NCBI GenBank assembly: GCA_037013685.1
Contig: CM072899.1
Location: 12,628,479-12,692,478 of the forward strand
Direction of reading: 5' to 3'
DNA from: Acridotheres tristis
Taxonomy: Eukaryota > Chordata > Aves > Passeriformes > Sturnidae
DNA: 64,000 nucleotides
Shown here: positions 12,001-23,771 of the stretch, one piece after another
Layout: each line of letters starts with the position of its first letter
How positions within the stretch are numbered: position 1 is the stretch's first letter
Notes under the pieces: generated by a model
The model's input: the letters and a program-made list of their open reading frames with translations, nothing else
Told to the model about the DNA's origin: nothing
The model's database searches: none
Program-made: the position numbers and the translations under genes

Positions 12001-15000
12001 CCCTGTACTTGAGGTGCTGACCATTTCTTGACTTGGGCTAATAAAAAATACCTCATCAGTAACTCAGTAGCTTTCACTTATTCTTTCTGTATCTGGTCCA
12101 TCACCACAGCCATAATTCCATTGCCACATGGAGTTTTTTCTTCCACAAATAAAAATTCTAGCAATTGCAGTACTTTATTCTGATCTTTCCCTCACCTCTC
12201 TTATTCATATCTTCCTTGGGTTTTTTTCCTCTACTTGTATGTGTCTTAGTCATTTCTACACTTCTGAAAGTGCTCCACATTCCAAGCTGAACTGCCAAAA
12301 GCATCTCTAAGATCCATGCTAATTATATGGGTGGGTTTGGTGACCACAGCTTAAATTTCAAATGGCAATATGCAGATCTTGAGTATTTTCTGTTCTATAT
12401 CAGAACTGCATGATTTTGGAATACCTCAGTTTGAGCTTCAGTAGCATACAGGATTTGTCTTTTAATAACTTAGTGTAGGAGAACTGCAGTACCCCAACCG
12501 TCTGCTTTATGCTGAACTCTCTGAAGCAGCCAATTTTGTCTTCCAGAACGTGGCTGCTGCACATGCTGGGTACTGATTGCAAGTATTACCTTAAGATAAT
12601 CACTTCTCAATATTTAAGAACATGACTCTTCTTTCAAAAGTGTGCTTTTGGGCTTTTATACCCCTGCTGGTTTAATCTCACCAGGAGCTATCTGTCAAAT
12701 ACCATCCTTCAGTTCCACAGCTGCCTTTGCTGCTGCATTGTGTTTATCAAAAAAACTGGGAGGAAGAAGAGGACTATCAAAAAAACAACAAACTGCAGCT
12801 TCTTAAGAAGCAAAGGAAGTAGCCTGGCAAGAAAAAAGAGACCTGTGCTATAGTGCAACCAGAGTCTGAGAAGGGCCTGAAACCAAGATTCAGAGCCTTT
12901 GGGCATCCTAATCTGCTTTACAGAGAGCTCATGAAAATTGAATGCAGATAGGAGCCCTGCAAGAAAAAGTGGAACCAGAATATTTCTGCCAGGCATTTTC
13001 CCTTGCCTACCAAGCTTTTGTGTCAGCAGGTACGACAGGAAGGTTCAGCAATGGGTGTGCTTGGCAGGCACCATAGGAGGTATTGGAGATCTGGGGGGTT
13101 TATGTGCTCACAGCCTGAACTCACCTTACGCTCCTGAGTACCTGCTGCTGGACCAAACTCAATCCGTCATAAGCCTGATCTTCTGCCTTCCCTTGTGTTC
13201 CTTACAATACATTGTGAATCACCATCATCTCTGCTCTGTAATGATACCACAGAAGTGTTATTTCACTCAATTAATATAATTGTAAGCTATTATAAATTAA
13301 ACAACAGTCATCTTCCAAAATACTGTTTTCTCTAGTTATGCTCCCGTGTTCTCATCTTTTCTTCTCATTAAAAACCACAAAGTAGTTTAGATTACCTTTT
13401 ATTTCTAAATGAACCTTTCTGTCTGTCAAGCACAGGCCATGGAAATTTTTAGAATCCTAAAATTGCAACTGAACCTTAACACCAAAACTGAATCCATTTA
13501 GCTGCATGAAAGAAGCAGACAAAATATTTCCAGAGAGATAAGGTTTGTGCAGAGAGGTAATATGTTTTCTTAGACCAATTGCTGTAGCTGCAAAATATTT
13601 CTACTAATTTTCAAATATACTCCATGGCTGCCTGGTCAAGGTATTAAAAAAAATTAATGCAGGAAATAAAAATATATATTTGAAAATTGAATTTAAATAA
13701 GGAGCAGAGAAATTTAAGTAAATATAAATAAGATACAGAGAAATGTTATTTAAAATATTGCTGCTGTTACTTCTGCCTCCTGTTTTATCCCAAGGTCTCT
13801 CTGGTTCTTAATTCATGTTAAAGATTGTCATATATATATATAACTCTCACACAGCAGTAGCAGCACAATCTGCTCAGGGATCAAGAAATCATGCTCTGTA
13901 TTGTAGTCTGATCTTTCATGGTTTATAAAAATCTTTTTAACTGAGCTATACTCAAGTGATTAATGCATTATCCTTCCCTTCACCGTGGCTGCTGCTGTAA
14001 CATATGGTTTGCCTGTCTTTCTTGTGCTATACATATTTGCTTTCTGATTGCCCTGAAGATTTCAGAATAAATGCAGTACTGTATGGCAAAATACTGCTTT
14101 ACCCAACATGAAAAATCTTTTTGTTTAGAGTCAATAGTTCACTTGTATATATGTGTCTGACATCCTGAAGGAGCAAAAAAATGGAAGTAAGCTATATTTG
14201 TGAGGTTTTCCATTGCTTTTCTCTTACCTTCCCTGTGGCTGATAAATGTAGTGAAATTTTGTAGTGCATTGCTTCCTCTACCTTGTAATTTAACAAAAGG
14301 GTTTTACCAATACTTCTATTTGTTTCTATTGCCTGGCTTTTTCTGGGAGTTCTAAATCTGCTTCTCATCATTTCTATATTAATTACTTCAGCATAGATGA
14401 TGGTTTTCTTCTGTTTTTTTTTCACATCTGCCAAAAGAATCCTCAATACTAATGCATTGACAGGAGCATAAATATTTCTTCACCCTTAAAGGTGAGTGAA
14501 GGACAGAGAAACAATTGTTAATAGGCTTCATTTTTCTTCCTGTGTTTTCAGGTGTGTAATTTTTCAGTGAATTTTACAATTTTTCAGCTAATTGAAGTAA
14601 GTTTTCTTCCCAAGATTATATCTAAATGGACAGAAAAATTATGGGGGAATTAAAGTTGCTATGGTGTATTTAAACCATAACCAGAACTGGTTGGAAACAA
14701 CCTTTCAAATTATTATTTATTTCTACCAAGCTTAAGGTTTGATACTTTCCTGTTGTATTTTTGTTTGTTTCTAATTTTTAAGTTTGACTCTCCCAATAAA
14801 GTCAACTAAACAGTGAGAAAGTTCACAAAAATGGACAAAAGAAATTAATAATAATCACACATGGATTTTTTTTCACTATGCAATACTTTATCAAGTGGTA
14901 AAAAAAAAAAAAATCCTTGAATTTCCAAGAGCTTTATTATGAGAGCCACTTTGTCCCTCATGGCACAGTTACACCTCAGGCACAGTCATGCTCACGAATT

Positions 15001-18000
15001 GCACACGCTGAGTCTTGCAGTCCACTAGAAATAGAAGTGCCAGACTGGCAGGGAGGAATTCCTGTACTTGAGCAGCCATTTCGTACCCAGTTGTAGGGAA
15101 ATGTTATATAATTTCAAGCTGATTAAAAATATTTCTCCTTTTTTATTTTAACTTATGAGCCTTCTCATTTTTTTTCTGTGTATCTTAATAAAGAAATTAA
15201 AAGTCATCAGTTGAATTTCATGTCAACTTCCATTATTGGTATATATCTAAGTTCTTCTGTTACAACATGTGATTGTGTTTCTATCACTGAAGTCACAGAC
15301 TGCTCTTAGTTAGAAAGATAATCAGCAAACTTTATGAGTGGAAAAGGATGTAAAAGTGGGATTGGAGCAATGAAGAAAGCAGAAACTCTCCGAGGAGGAA
15401 TGCAAAAAAGGCATTGCCAAAATGACCTAAAGGCTCCCCTAAGGAAAGTGCTTCATCTGCAATCATCAGCACTGAATAGGCTTTCTTTAAAGGCACATTT
15501 CAGGTTCTGAGGGAACTTATTCATTAGATGCTTTTGTAGTCAGACAATCAACCAGAGAGAAGGAGTTTCACCTACAGTTACATCTCTAATAGTTGAATAG
15601 TAAATTATACAGGATCAGGAAACAGTTCTTGGCACAGGAACTGAACTGATGGATTGTTAGAACAATCATGTTTTGGACTGGACAAACTCCCTCTATCCCA
15701 GTTCTCAAGCATGTTTTGGAAGCTGGCATAAGTTTGTGCATATTCTCAACTGGAATTCTTCATGGGAATATGCTATTTTGGGAGTTGAGGCAGTCCAGAG
15801 GCAGAAATCAAAATAATGCTGAGACATTTCTTTTTCATAGCAGAAAGCTGTTCTATAAAAATTTAATTACATGTGCTTGCATTCATATAGTTTACAGAGC
15901 TGATTCTAAGTGATAAAAATAAATTATAAAAAGACCATAACCTCTTTTTAGTTCTAGAACTGGTACAACAAGGGGACATAACCTCTTGAAGTCAGATCCT
16001 TAAGTAGTGGCCAAGTTTTGCTCAAATGTGGGAGAAATCCTGATATTTCAGAAAGTCAGGCTAGTAGATGATCAACATAGAACTACTGAAAAAAAGATGT
16101 TTTAAAACCTGTATTTTAAAGCCTATATTTAATCTTTCTTCAATTTTAAAGACCAGAACTTAAGTGATATAGTCAGAATTGCTTGTGCTGTTTTTTATTC
16201 TGTGTCACAGCACTGACAATCTCAATGGCAAAATGGATATCCAATGATTATGAGATCCTGTTGTGAGTAAAATGGGACAACAAAGTTAAGATTACTTCAG
16301 TGAAGATTATGGAGTATGTGACAATGCCTGGTTACTGAAATGTAGGATTCCTCGTCTAGCCTTAGGCTGTACATGAAGCAAAAACTACATTAGTAAAAAT
16401 CGAAATCTAATGTTCTTGTGTTCTCTAGATCGTTTTTTTTTTTTTTTTTTTTAACATAGTACCACAAAAGTTTTGGATGAACCACAAAAGCAGCCTTCTT
16501 AAAGGCTCTGGGACTTTGTAGTGAAGAAGACTTCAAGATTGAGACAACCTGGACCTTTGTATCATAGATTTTTTTACTGTGGAATTTGTGGAGGTTTTTT
16601 TCATGTGTGCATGCAGAGGAGTATTCGTATATGTGTAAAAGCACCTATAAAACCATGTTGTAAATTGTTTAAATTAATATATAAAATAAATCCAATTTAA
16701 TTCCCCATAAATGCACTTTGTGTAATCCTGTGAAGTATTATAAAGTGGGTATAATGTGTTGCCCTCTCAAAACAGTCTAGAAATTATCTTCAGTGTGTCT
16801 ATATAGAGTAACAGATGGAAGACTATCAAGTCACCTTATTACAACAGTAGTGTGAAGCTCACACCTGCTATGTAATGTCAGTTATTAGCTAATAACTAAC
16901 TTTTGTGGGAGCTGGAGTTGCTCTCCATGGCCAGGCGTTTTGTATTTCTTGTTATTCACTTGGACACACAGCTCCTCGACAGAATCCACAATGAGCACAA
17001 AAGCAGGAAGCAGCTGAAGTTCATTGTCAGTTTTGAAGCAGCCAGACAAAGCTACTGGTTTTAATATTTTTCACATTGTTCCTGAATTTGGTTGATCTAA
17101 TAGGGCCCCACTCAGTGCAGAAATTTGGTTCCATTGGGGACTGCTGTGGTGGATAGAGTTTAGCTCCCCCAGCTCAGGTAGTTTTGTTCCTGCCCCAGTC
17201 CTCCCACTGTGTAAATGTGATCAAGGCAGTACGCCAGGCTTCAGTTCTCAGATTTTTAAAACTGGAGGAGATTGTGCTGCCAATAAAAGGTTCCTTCACT
17301 GAATAACTGCCCTGTAGTTCTGCTGGGAAGAGGTGATGGGCTGGGGGTGAGTAGTCCTACAATCCTAGTGTTTGTATGTGCCAAGTTTGCTGTAGAGGTT
17401 AAGATCCTAAATAGGAAAGGAGATGGGTGTTCTGCAGCTGGAGAAATGAGAGGAGAACCTCAGCTGCCTTCAGGGAAAGTGCCTCATGTTGATACTTCTA
17501 ACTAAAATTTTGGTATCTGGATTTAATTTTCAGAGTGAGGTTGGTATTTGAAAGCTTAATTCTAACTGAAAAATCAGTTAGACTTTGGTTCTGATTTGTC
17601 TAAAGTGATTAAAAAACCCCCAGACGAGCATCTAAGAGTTTACAAGTCAGTGCTCATTTAGCAGCATTTCTATTGAACAGTCACTGTGTGTATTCATGTG
17701 TACAATAGTGGTAGCAGTAATAGTGTGTTTCCAACCAGGAAAATAGAGGGCCATTGATAAAGTTTTGAGTGTTAAACCTAATTCAAGATATTTAAACTGT
17801 ATTTGCTACATACTGTTAGAACTTCCCGGAGTTTGAATTTTCTTAATAAATATTTTTAACTGTGTGAAATATGTTGTAGAGTTGGTTCAAAAGCCTATTA
17901 ATAGCCCTATTTTGAGATGTGGAAGCTGGAGAATTTCTGTGAGATGGGCACTACCTAATCTAAACTATCAAATTATTTCAGTATTTTTGCTCTATTTGTA

Positions 18001-20560
18001 ACCATGATGTTAACAGCATCTGCCAGAGTAGCTTTATTTCTATCCTGAACAGATACAGGCTCTACAGTACGCAATCAACTTCAAAATTATGTAATTACAA
18101 AAGAGTATATTTTCCTTGTTTGTTTTTTTCATTATAATATGTAATAATGAATTCCTTAATGGCCTCTTTCCACAGTTCCTGATACAATGGAATTTTAAGG
18201 TAGAAAACAAATAAACTGAAGTCTGCCAGCCAAAAATCTATTTGAAGATAGAAACTGTTGACAACTGCAAACATTAGACATAGCATCACATGGCACCTTA
18301 TAAATAGTGGTTTAAGTTTTACAACAGACTTCTTTCCTCTAACAGTTGGCAGAAAGATATGTCTAGTAGTTAATGGGAACCTCTTACAATAAACAAAAGA
18401 AAAAAATGTGTTAATTTACTCATCTGATCTGGCTCTTTTTGTGCTTAATGGCACCCACCTGCATCATGGCACCAAGGACAATACAGATGGTCCTGTGATT
18501 AGGCTGAAATGAGAACTTTCATCAGCTGTAAGGAAGTCAGCCTTAAGGATTTGGATTCCAGCATTGTCTTGAATGTAAGGAACGAATATTATTGAAGGGT
18601 TTGGATTATGTGACCCTGAGGTTCTTTGCATGGATGTTGTTTCTACTAATACAATAAGTAGATTAGCTGTAACATTCTGATTACTTTTCCCCCCTTCTCT
18701 TGGACTGCACATTTTTCTTACAAGTCTTTTTGAGTACAATTTAGCTAAGTATGCTTTTTCCCATAGCTCTCCAATGGTCTTATCCATTGTAGGTATATTC
18801 TGTTCTTTGGCTCTGGTAATGCTGACAGTCCCCAGCAGAGGTTCTGCTGCTCTGAGATGGGCTGTGATGAACTCTGCTATAAAGTTTATTGAATGATGGC
18901 AAGCTTAATTCATTGCAGTATTGTTGCAGCCTTATGGCAGCTCTCAGTCTTCCCACAGAGATTATTCCTTGGAAAGAAGAATTTTATTCCTTCTTAGGCT
19001 GCTGGTCCTCTGTCAGGATGCTTCTGTCTTTTGCTGGCTATCACAAGGCCCTCAGTCTTTGCCAGAATGAGTCACAAAAAAGATAAGGCAGAACCTGATG
19101 TTCTTGTCTTTTCATATAGACAGGAGTGGTGTGACATGTTGTTTAAAAAACTGTCAGCAGCTGACACAACTTAGAACAAAAGTCCTGTCATCATTAACAG
19201 TACTGAGACAGAATTTGATTTTAGCAATATTGAGACAGGTCTGTAAGAGATTCTTCTTTCACACTGAATCCTAATTAAGGGCTAAGCTGAAAATGGGCAC
19301 TTCTTGCCCTCTGAAGCATTCACTGTAGTGACCCACATTTTGTAGTACTTATCTGTTTTCTTACAGATGCAGACTCGCTAACTCTTGTGGAATGTTTTTT
19401 TTCAGATGAAGTGAAATTATTTGTATACAAAACCATGTCCCCTCTTGTCAGTTTCTCCAGGAACAGATCTTCTCTGTCCGTATTTTTCATGATTTTAAAA
19501 CTATTTGAACAGAAATGTCTTCAAATAAGGATGCAGGTTTAAAAGCAATTGAAATTTGCATTTTAATAATGATTATTTCATTATTTTGAACTCAGAAAAA
19601 GTATTTGGCCGCTATTGCAATTATAGCGAAGGTAGATGGGTACTGTAAGAGTGTGTCCCTTTCTTGGGGAAATACAAAACTGCTGTGTTCCTGCTGGGAA
19701 TGGCATTCTAGCATGTCTAAATAAATATTTGTGACAGCCAATTATTTCAATTGACTTTGGATAATTCGGATAGAGCAATAAAGGCATTATGCTAATTTTA
19801 AACACGATTGGTTGAAATCAATTTGATTTGGCATAGTTTTTAACAGTAATTCCATAAAGGTTGTTCTTCTCAATAAATGTTTAATCGTGGCATTTATAGT
19901 GCATATGTGGGCAAGAGAGAAATAAAACAGGGATTATATTAAAGCAACTGCAGATCTGAAGTGGTTCTTGAAATCATTGTTACTGCAATGAGATCAAGAG
20001 GAGACAGATACAAAATTTCACAAACATATTTTATAGGGTAACTTATGAAGGTGCATTGAAGCTAAAGACCAATGGTGATCACTTATAATTGTGTACACAA
20101 AGCAATTAAACTAAAAAAAATAAGAGGGAAAATAGAAGAGGAACTAACCCTCTCTTCTTAGGATGGGAAGCCAGTGATGTTTATAGAAGTTTCTCCCACT
20201 CCCTTAGTAAAAAACAATAAAATCTCAGAAATAATTTTTAATACAGTTTGCAGCTTTCTTACAAAAAAGGCTTTCAGGTTTTGCATAGCAGCTAATCTGT
20301 GCGGTTTTTTCCTTTCACGCTGCTTTTGGAAAAAATACAAATAAATATGGATGTCATCTTAATTTCTTTTACACTTAAGCCAATACACAGATTCGGATTT
20401 CTGGGTCTTTTTCTGTTTATGTAAACGCACGCTTATAGCAACGGAGTTTTAGACATCATGTTCTAAAGCACCTGCCCTTGGACATTTCTGGCCTTCGGTG
20501 AACAGGAGCGAGAAGGCAATTTAGCCTCTGCATTTACGCAGACCTAGGTGTATTTTTAGT
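9080..20560. other. AT-rich noncoding stretch, no gene recognised
   Basis: I recognise no coding sequence here. The open frames are at most about 113 codons and look like chance. One minus-strand frame at 18464-18787 has an ATG in a good context (ACAATGG) and 107 codons, but its product is unknown to me and no splice or homology evidence supports it. Simple-sequence tracts occur at 10343-10361 (CATA/TA), 13830-13842 (AT), 14900-14913 (A14) and 16433-16452 (T20). The stretch lies upstream of the predicted ERC2 exon 1. Confidence 0.6.
16433..16452. repeat. T20 homopolymer
   Basis: An uninterrupted run of 20 T. On the minus strand it is a poly-A run, which could be the tail of an old retroposed copy, but no recognisable body lies beside it. 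Confidence 0.8.
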
Positions 20561-20570
20561 CTGTTTCACC

Positions 20571-20819
20571 ATGAGTAACACACTTGCGGCCGTTCAGCTG
20601 GGTGGGACTGGAACCCGCGGGCCGGCGATGAATGGCCAGCGACAGACGCTCGCAGGAATCACGGGCTGCGGTGCGTGTGCTGCTGCTGCTGCTGCTTCTG
20701 CCGCCGCTGCTGCCCCCGGCGGCTCCGAGCCGCGCCGCTGGAGCCCCGGCTCCTCGGGAATGCTGGGAATGTTGAGTCAGGGACTGGCAGCCCAGACAGC
20801 CGGGCTCGCAGCTCGCTGA
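20571..20819 (+). other. Upstream ORF of 82 codons with an alanine tract
   Basis: The ATG has A at -3 (ACCATGA), a good initiation context. The (GCT)6 run and the GCC/GCT codons after it are read as alanine, giving six alanines, a serine and five more alanines around residues 38-49. The frame closes with TGA at 20817-20819, before the predicted donor, so it cannot extend ERC2 at its N-terminus. If transcription begins upstream of 20571 it would be a 5'-leader ORF likely to reduce ERC2 translation. It may equally lie upstream of the start site and be untranscribed. Confidence 0.35.
20679..20696 (+). repeat. (GCT)6 trinucleotide run
   Basis: Six GCT units are followed by interrupted CTG/CCG units to about 20714. 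It lies in the predicted ERC2 5' leader. This class of repeat is often length-polymorphic. Confidence 0.85.
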
Positions 20820-20837
20820 GGGAGACTCGCTGAGGGA
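20812..20837 (+). repeat. Tandem 14-base duplication in CpG island 2
   Basis: The unit CTCGCTGAGGGAGA is followed directly by a second copy with the last two bases diverged or missing. The stop codon of the 82-codon upstream ORF falls in the first copy. Confidence 0.8.
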
Positions 20838-20961
20838 CGGAAAGACGAGGGACAGGGGCACACGAGCCTCCCCCGGCCGCAGCAGGTTCCTCCTCTCGCC
20901 CCCTCGCTGGTGTTCCGCGGCTCCGGCTCTCGCTGCTGCCTCCTTCCTCCGCGCAACTGGG

Positions 20962-20997
20962 ATGCCAGCTAAACGTGATGTTGTAAAATCCATGTGA
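20962..20997 (+). other. Upstream ORF of 11 codons
   Basis: ATG to TGA, encoding MPAKRDVVKSM. It lies in the last 70 bases of the predicted ERC2 exon 1, so it should be in the mature leader if that exon is used. A possible translation-control element; not tested. Confidence 0.35.
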
Positions 20998-21010
20998 GGA
21001 CGGAAGGCAG

Positions 21011-21024
21011 ATGCAATGATTTGA
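21011..21024 (+). other. Two overlapping two-codon upstream ORFs
   Basis: ATG-CAA-TGA at 21011-21019 and ATG-ATT-TGA at 21016-21024 overlap just before the predicted donor at 21028. A third of the same form (ATG-CAG-TGA) is in the next exon at 33555-33563. Minimal upstream ORFs are known in other genes to stall or recycle ribosomes; their effect here is inferred only. Confidence 0.4.
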
Positions 21025-21296
21025 AAGGTGAGAAGCTTAAATAAGATATGGCTGGGATACATGACTGTAAATTTACTGTGATTAAGGAAATGCTGTATAT
21101 CGCTTTTTACAACTGTCTGGTGGCTGAATCTGGAGATGAATTTGCAGAATAGGCTTTTTATATTGCTTTGGAAATACATTGTAATAAATGGGACCAAGTG
21201 CATATCTTATTCTGGTAACAGAGTGCCTCTCCCTACAGAATCGTCAACCAGAAGCCTCTCTTGCAATTTCTATTAAAAGCAGCCGTCGGACTATAA

Positions 21297-21314
21297 TTTT
21301 TTTTTTTTTTTTTT
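21297..21314. repeat. T18 homopolymer
   Basis: An uninterrupted run of 18 T about 270 bases downstream of the predicted ERC2 exon 1 donor. Confidence 0.8.
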
Positions 21315-21794
21315 GCCTAGTGTTTAAAAATATTATTGTTGTTAAAGTTTTCTAGAATAGAATTGATGCGATTTGGATATTCCTGGCTTTATACCTAAAT
21401 AATGGATAATGTTTGGTGTTTTAAAAACCACATCAGGAATAAAGGTGAGATTTCTGTTCCCTTCTAGTGGTTGGCAAATGGAAACACGCTAACAGGATAT
21501 TATTTTTCAGTTATATGGATAATGAATACTTACTGGAGTCCCTCATTTATGATGCTGTGGCTAATTTTTTTTAAAGATAAGATCATTTTAGGCTGGACAA
21601 GTGATGGATGTGATGCATGTGATGAAATCCACGTCTATGTTCACCAAGGATACATACGTATTTTTCTGGGAGCACTACAGTAGTAATTTGATGGAGGAGG
21701 ATTTTTTTTATTTTTTATTTTTTTTTATTAGTGTGTGATTGATTTCTAGGCGGCTACCTGCTAAGCCTTGTGATGGATGGATGGGAATCTACTC

Positions 21795-22640
21795 CCATAG
21801 CGGCGAATTGCTCTTTCCCTGGTGATGGACGCGCCTGCCGACCACTGGCATTGGCAGATACGAGCTCGTTGCACACGAGCGCGGCCAATAAGTGCAGCCG
21901 AGGGGAGGGCAAATCCTACTTGCCAGGGTTAGTTTTCTGGTCGGCTTTCTAAATCAGTGGTTTCACTTAGCTATTGTCCGTTCGGGATTTGTTTTTATTT
22001 CCATCCTCGTACCCCCAGCCCCACGTGCGTGTCCAGGGCGGCCGCCCCGACCGCGGCCCCTTCCCGGCAGCAGCGGCGGGCGCAGGCCCCGCTCCGGCTC
22101 CCCCCTCGGAGGGCGGGGAAGGGAGGGAGGGAGGGAGGTTCCTCTCCATCAAGTCGCTTCGCCCCTGGCTCTTGGTTTTCCCGTCGCGAAGCCGAGGACG
22201 GAGCAGATCCTCCGTGTCAGCCCCGCCGCCCTGCCCTGAGGGGAGATGCTGGCGATGCTCTGCTGCCTCGTTCCCGTCCTCTCTCCCTCCCTCCCCGGGA
22301 ACCGCAGAGCTGCACAGCCGGGATTGGGGGCGCGGGGAGAGCCCTCCCGCGGCCCTTCGCCAGCCCCGGGCGGGGGAAGCAGCGGGGACTGTCCTCCAGG
22401 CTCCCTGCTCGGCAGCGGGGGCTGAGGGAGCCCGGCCGCCTGCCCGGCCCGGCTGTGTCGGGGCTGCACGGCCCCGCGGGGACCCCAAACCAATCCCTGT
22501 GCCGGGAGATTTCCTTGGACTGTCCCCATGGAAGGGCGGGGGGTGGCGAACGCTCCCGCAGCTCAGGTGAAGGAAACACCAGCAATAAAACCCCAGCAGC
22601 AGCAGAGAACACCAGGCTCCCTGAGCCGCAGTCCCTTCAC
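21795..22640. promoter_or_regulatory. CpG island 3, possible alternative promoter
   Basis: This is the longest CG-dense block in the window, with a CCAAT box at 21885-21889, a CACGTG E-box at 22022-22027 and a G-quadruplex-type run at 22111-22138. Long open frames on both strands (up to 281 codons on + and 255 on -) overlap each other; this is expected in GC-rich DNA with few stops, and none looks like a protein family. A consensus donor (AAG|GTGAGT) lies downstream at 22972/22973, so a + strand alternative first exon could end there. Use as an ERC2 promoter is inferred. Confidence 0.65.
22111..22138 (+). other. G-quadruplex-type sequence
   Basis: Six runs of three or four G separated by one or two bases, mostly GGGA repeats. 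This fits the standard four-run G-quadruplex rule on the + strand. It lies inside CpG island 3, where such motifs are common near start sites. Confidence 0.75.
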
Positions 22641-22969
22641 GATCGCATCTGCCCGAGCAGTGCATTCCCCGTTTGTTCCTCTCCCCGAATAGCAGGAGGA
22701 AAAGGCCCTTTATTGTCAGAGTCTGTTTCTGCACACGCGGAGTGTGTAATGGTACATCCAGTTCCCTTAAGGAACGTGTTTCTGTGGGAAAAGCTTTCTT
22801 AGTTTCTTGATGGAAGAAAACTTACAGTCCAAGCCTTGGCTTCATGGGTGACTCTGTTAAGGGCTGTCTATGAAAGTAACTCTACATCTCCTCAGTGCCT
22901 TAAAGGAAGCGTGCTTACTACTGTTGTTTTTGTTTGAAAGCTCTGTGTAAAATGGCTTTCAAAGGCATT

Positions 22970-22978
22970 AAGGTGAGT
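22970..22978 (+). other. Candidate splice donor downstream of CpG island 3
   Basis: AAG|GTGAGT is close to the ideal vertebrate donor. It could end an alternative first exon starting in CpG island 3. A match of this quality is expected by chance about once or so in a window this size, so position is the main support. Confidence 0.35.
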
Positions 22979-23730
22979 TAGCATTTTCACTTTTCCTAGA
23001 GGAATCTGGGAGGAAGGAGAGGCTTTCTGTCCAGTAAGTGAAGGGAACATAATTTCTTATTCCAAAGGCTTACTGAGAAGGGCAGTCCCTGGGGTTTATG
23101 TCTGTCCAGGTTGAAACTACACGTTTGAACTACGGAGAAACCTTGTGCTGTGTTTTATGACCACATCCAGGGTGATCCAGACCTTCCAGTTAAGAACCGA
23201 GAAATTTCTTGTTTGGTGTTTGCGTGCTTATTATACTCATTATCCTTGCTCTTGGGTGGTTCTTCAGCTCCTCTAACCATTGCTAGTCAAATTCTGTGGA
23301 TGGGAGTGGGACATGCATTGTCCACGCTGGTTCCTCCTGCTATTCCTTGCCTGCTCTGAAGGCTGTAGAAAGGTGTGGGCCATATGCTTAGCAGCCACAT
23401 ACCAAAAGAACACCTTCAGTTATTTTAGAATATCAAATATATGTGATACTTAAAGAATGATCTGTTCAGCATGTGTGTTTTTGTATAAGCATGCTCAAGG
23501 TGGTATTTTTTCTTTTGCTTTAGAAAGATGATTGTGACTGACCTTTGAAGGATGACTAAGAAAAAAGAGTGGGTTGTTCACCCCTCAAAGAGAGTGAGGC
23601 AACCAGCCTGTGTATCACTTCCAAAGACAACATGTGTTCCCCCACCTGTATCTCTTAGCATGTTTATTATATTTTTATCCACTATGATGCATTTGTTATC
23701 ATCTGTTTAATTTTGGTTTTTAATGCCTAG

Positions 23731-23771
23731 GAGATAGATAAAGATATATATATATATACAGATATATATAT
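23731..23771. repeat. GATA/TA simple sequence
   Basis: GATAGATA is followed by two TA runs separated by a short CAG interruption. Microsatellite in intron 1. Confidence 0.8.

Larger units (their letters stand above)
20585..21005 (+). promoter_or_regulatory. ERC2: CpG island 2, predicted ERC2 promoter and first exon
   Basis: CG-dense sequence rises abruptly from AT-rich flanks and ends close to a good splice donor at 21028. It contains a perfect AP-1 site (TGAGTCA, 20773-20779), a (GCT)6 run at 20679-20696 and a tandem 14-base duplication at 20812-20837. I saw no TATA box. It is the nearest CpG island followed by a strong donor that could splice to the ERC2 start-codon exon 12.5 kb downstream. 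Assignment as the ERC2 promoter is an inference from position and splice signals. Confidence 0.65.
20571..21027 (+). other. ERC2: Predicted noncoding first exon of ERC2 (5' end uncertain)
   Basis: The 3' end is set by AAAG|GTGAGA at 21027/21028, a strong vertebrate donor just after the CpG island. The 5' end is not known; the value given is the first upstream ATG, so the true start may lie on either side of it. Joined to the acceptor at 33513/33514, this exon would supply most of the 5' UTR. It holds several upstream ATGs: an 82-codon frame (20571-20819), an 11-codon frame (20962-20997), and two-codon frames at 21011 and 21016. None reads through to the ERC2 start. A cDNA or CAGE match is needed to confirm it. 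Confidence 0.5.

Noticed and set aside
18464..18787. 107-codon minus-strand frame with a good ATG context
   Set aside because: The product is unrecognised, and no splice site, promoter or polyadenylation context supports it. A frame of this length is expected by chance in a window of this size.
20590..20620. Partial match to the RE1/NRSF silencer motif near CpG island 2
   Set aside because: Only scattered half-site bases match (CAGC, GGAC); the central CACC and the required spacing are not there.
20556..21203. 215-codon minus-strand frame with a true ATG at 21203
   Set aside because: It is antisense to the predicted ERC2 first exon, changes abruptly from AT-type to GC-type composition, and has no recognisable domain. 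It is best explained as a chance frame through CpG island 2.
21460..21480. Possible CTCF core near TTCTAGTGGTTGGC
   Set aside because: On the minus strand several core positions mismatch, including part of the GGC triplet, so it falls below the two matches reported.
21957..22802. Long overlapping frames on both strands in CpG island 3 (281, 255 and 198 codons)
   Set aside because: They overlap in several frames, are dominated by Gly, Pro, Arg, Ala and Ser, and match no family I know. GC-rich DNA has few stop codons, so such frames arise by composition alone.
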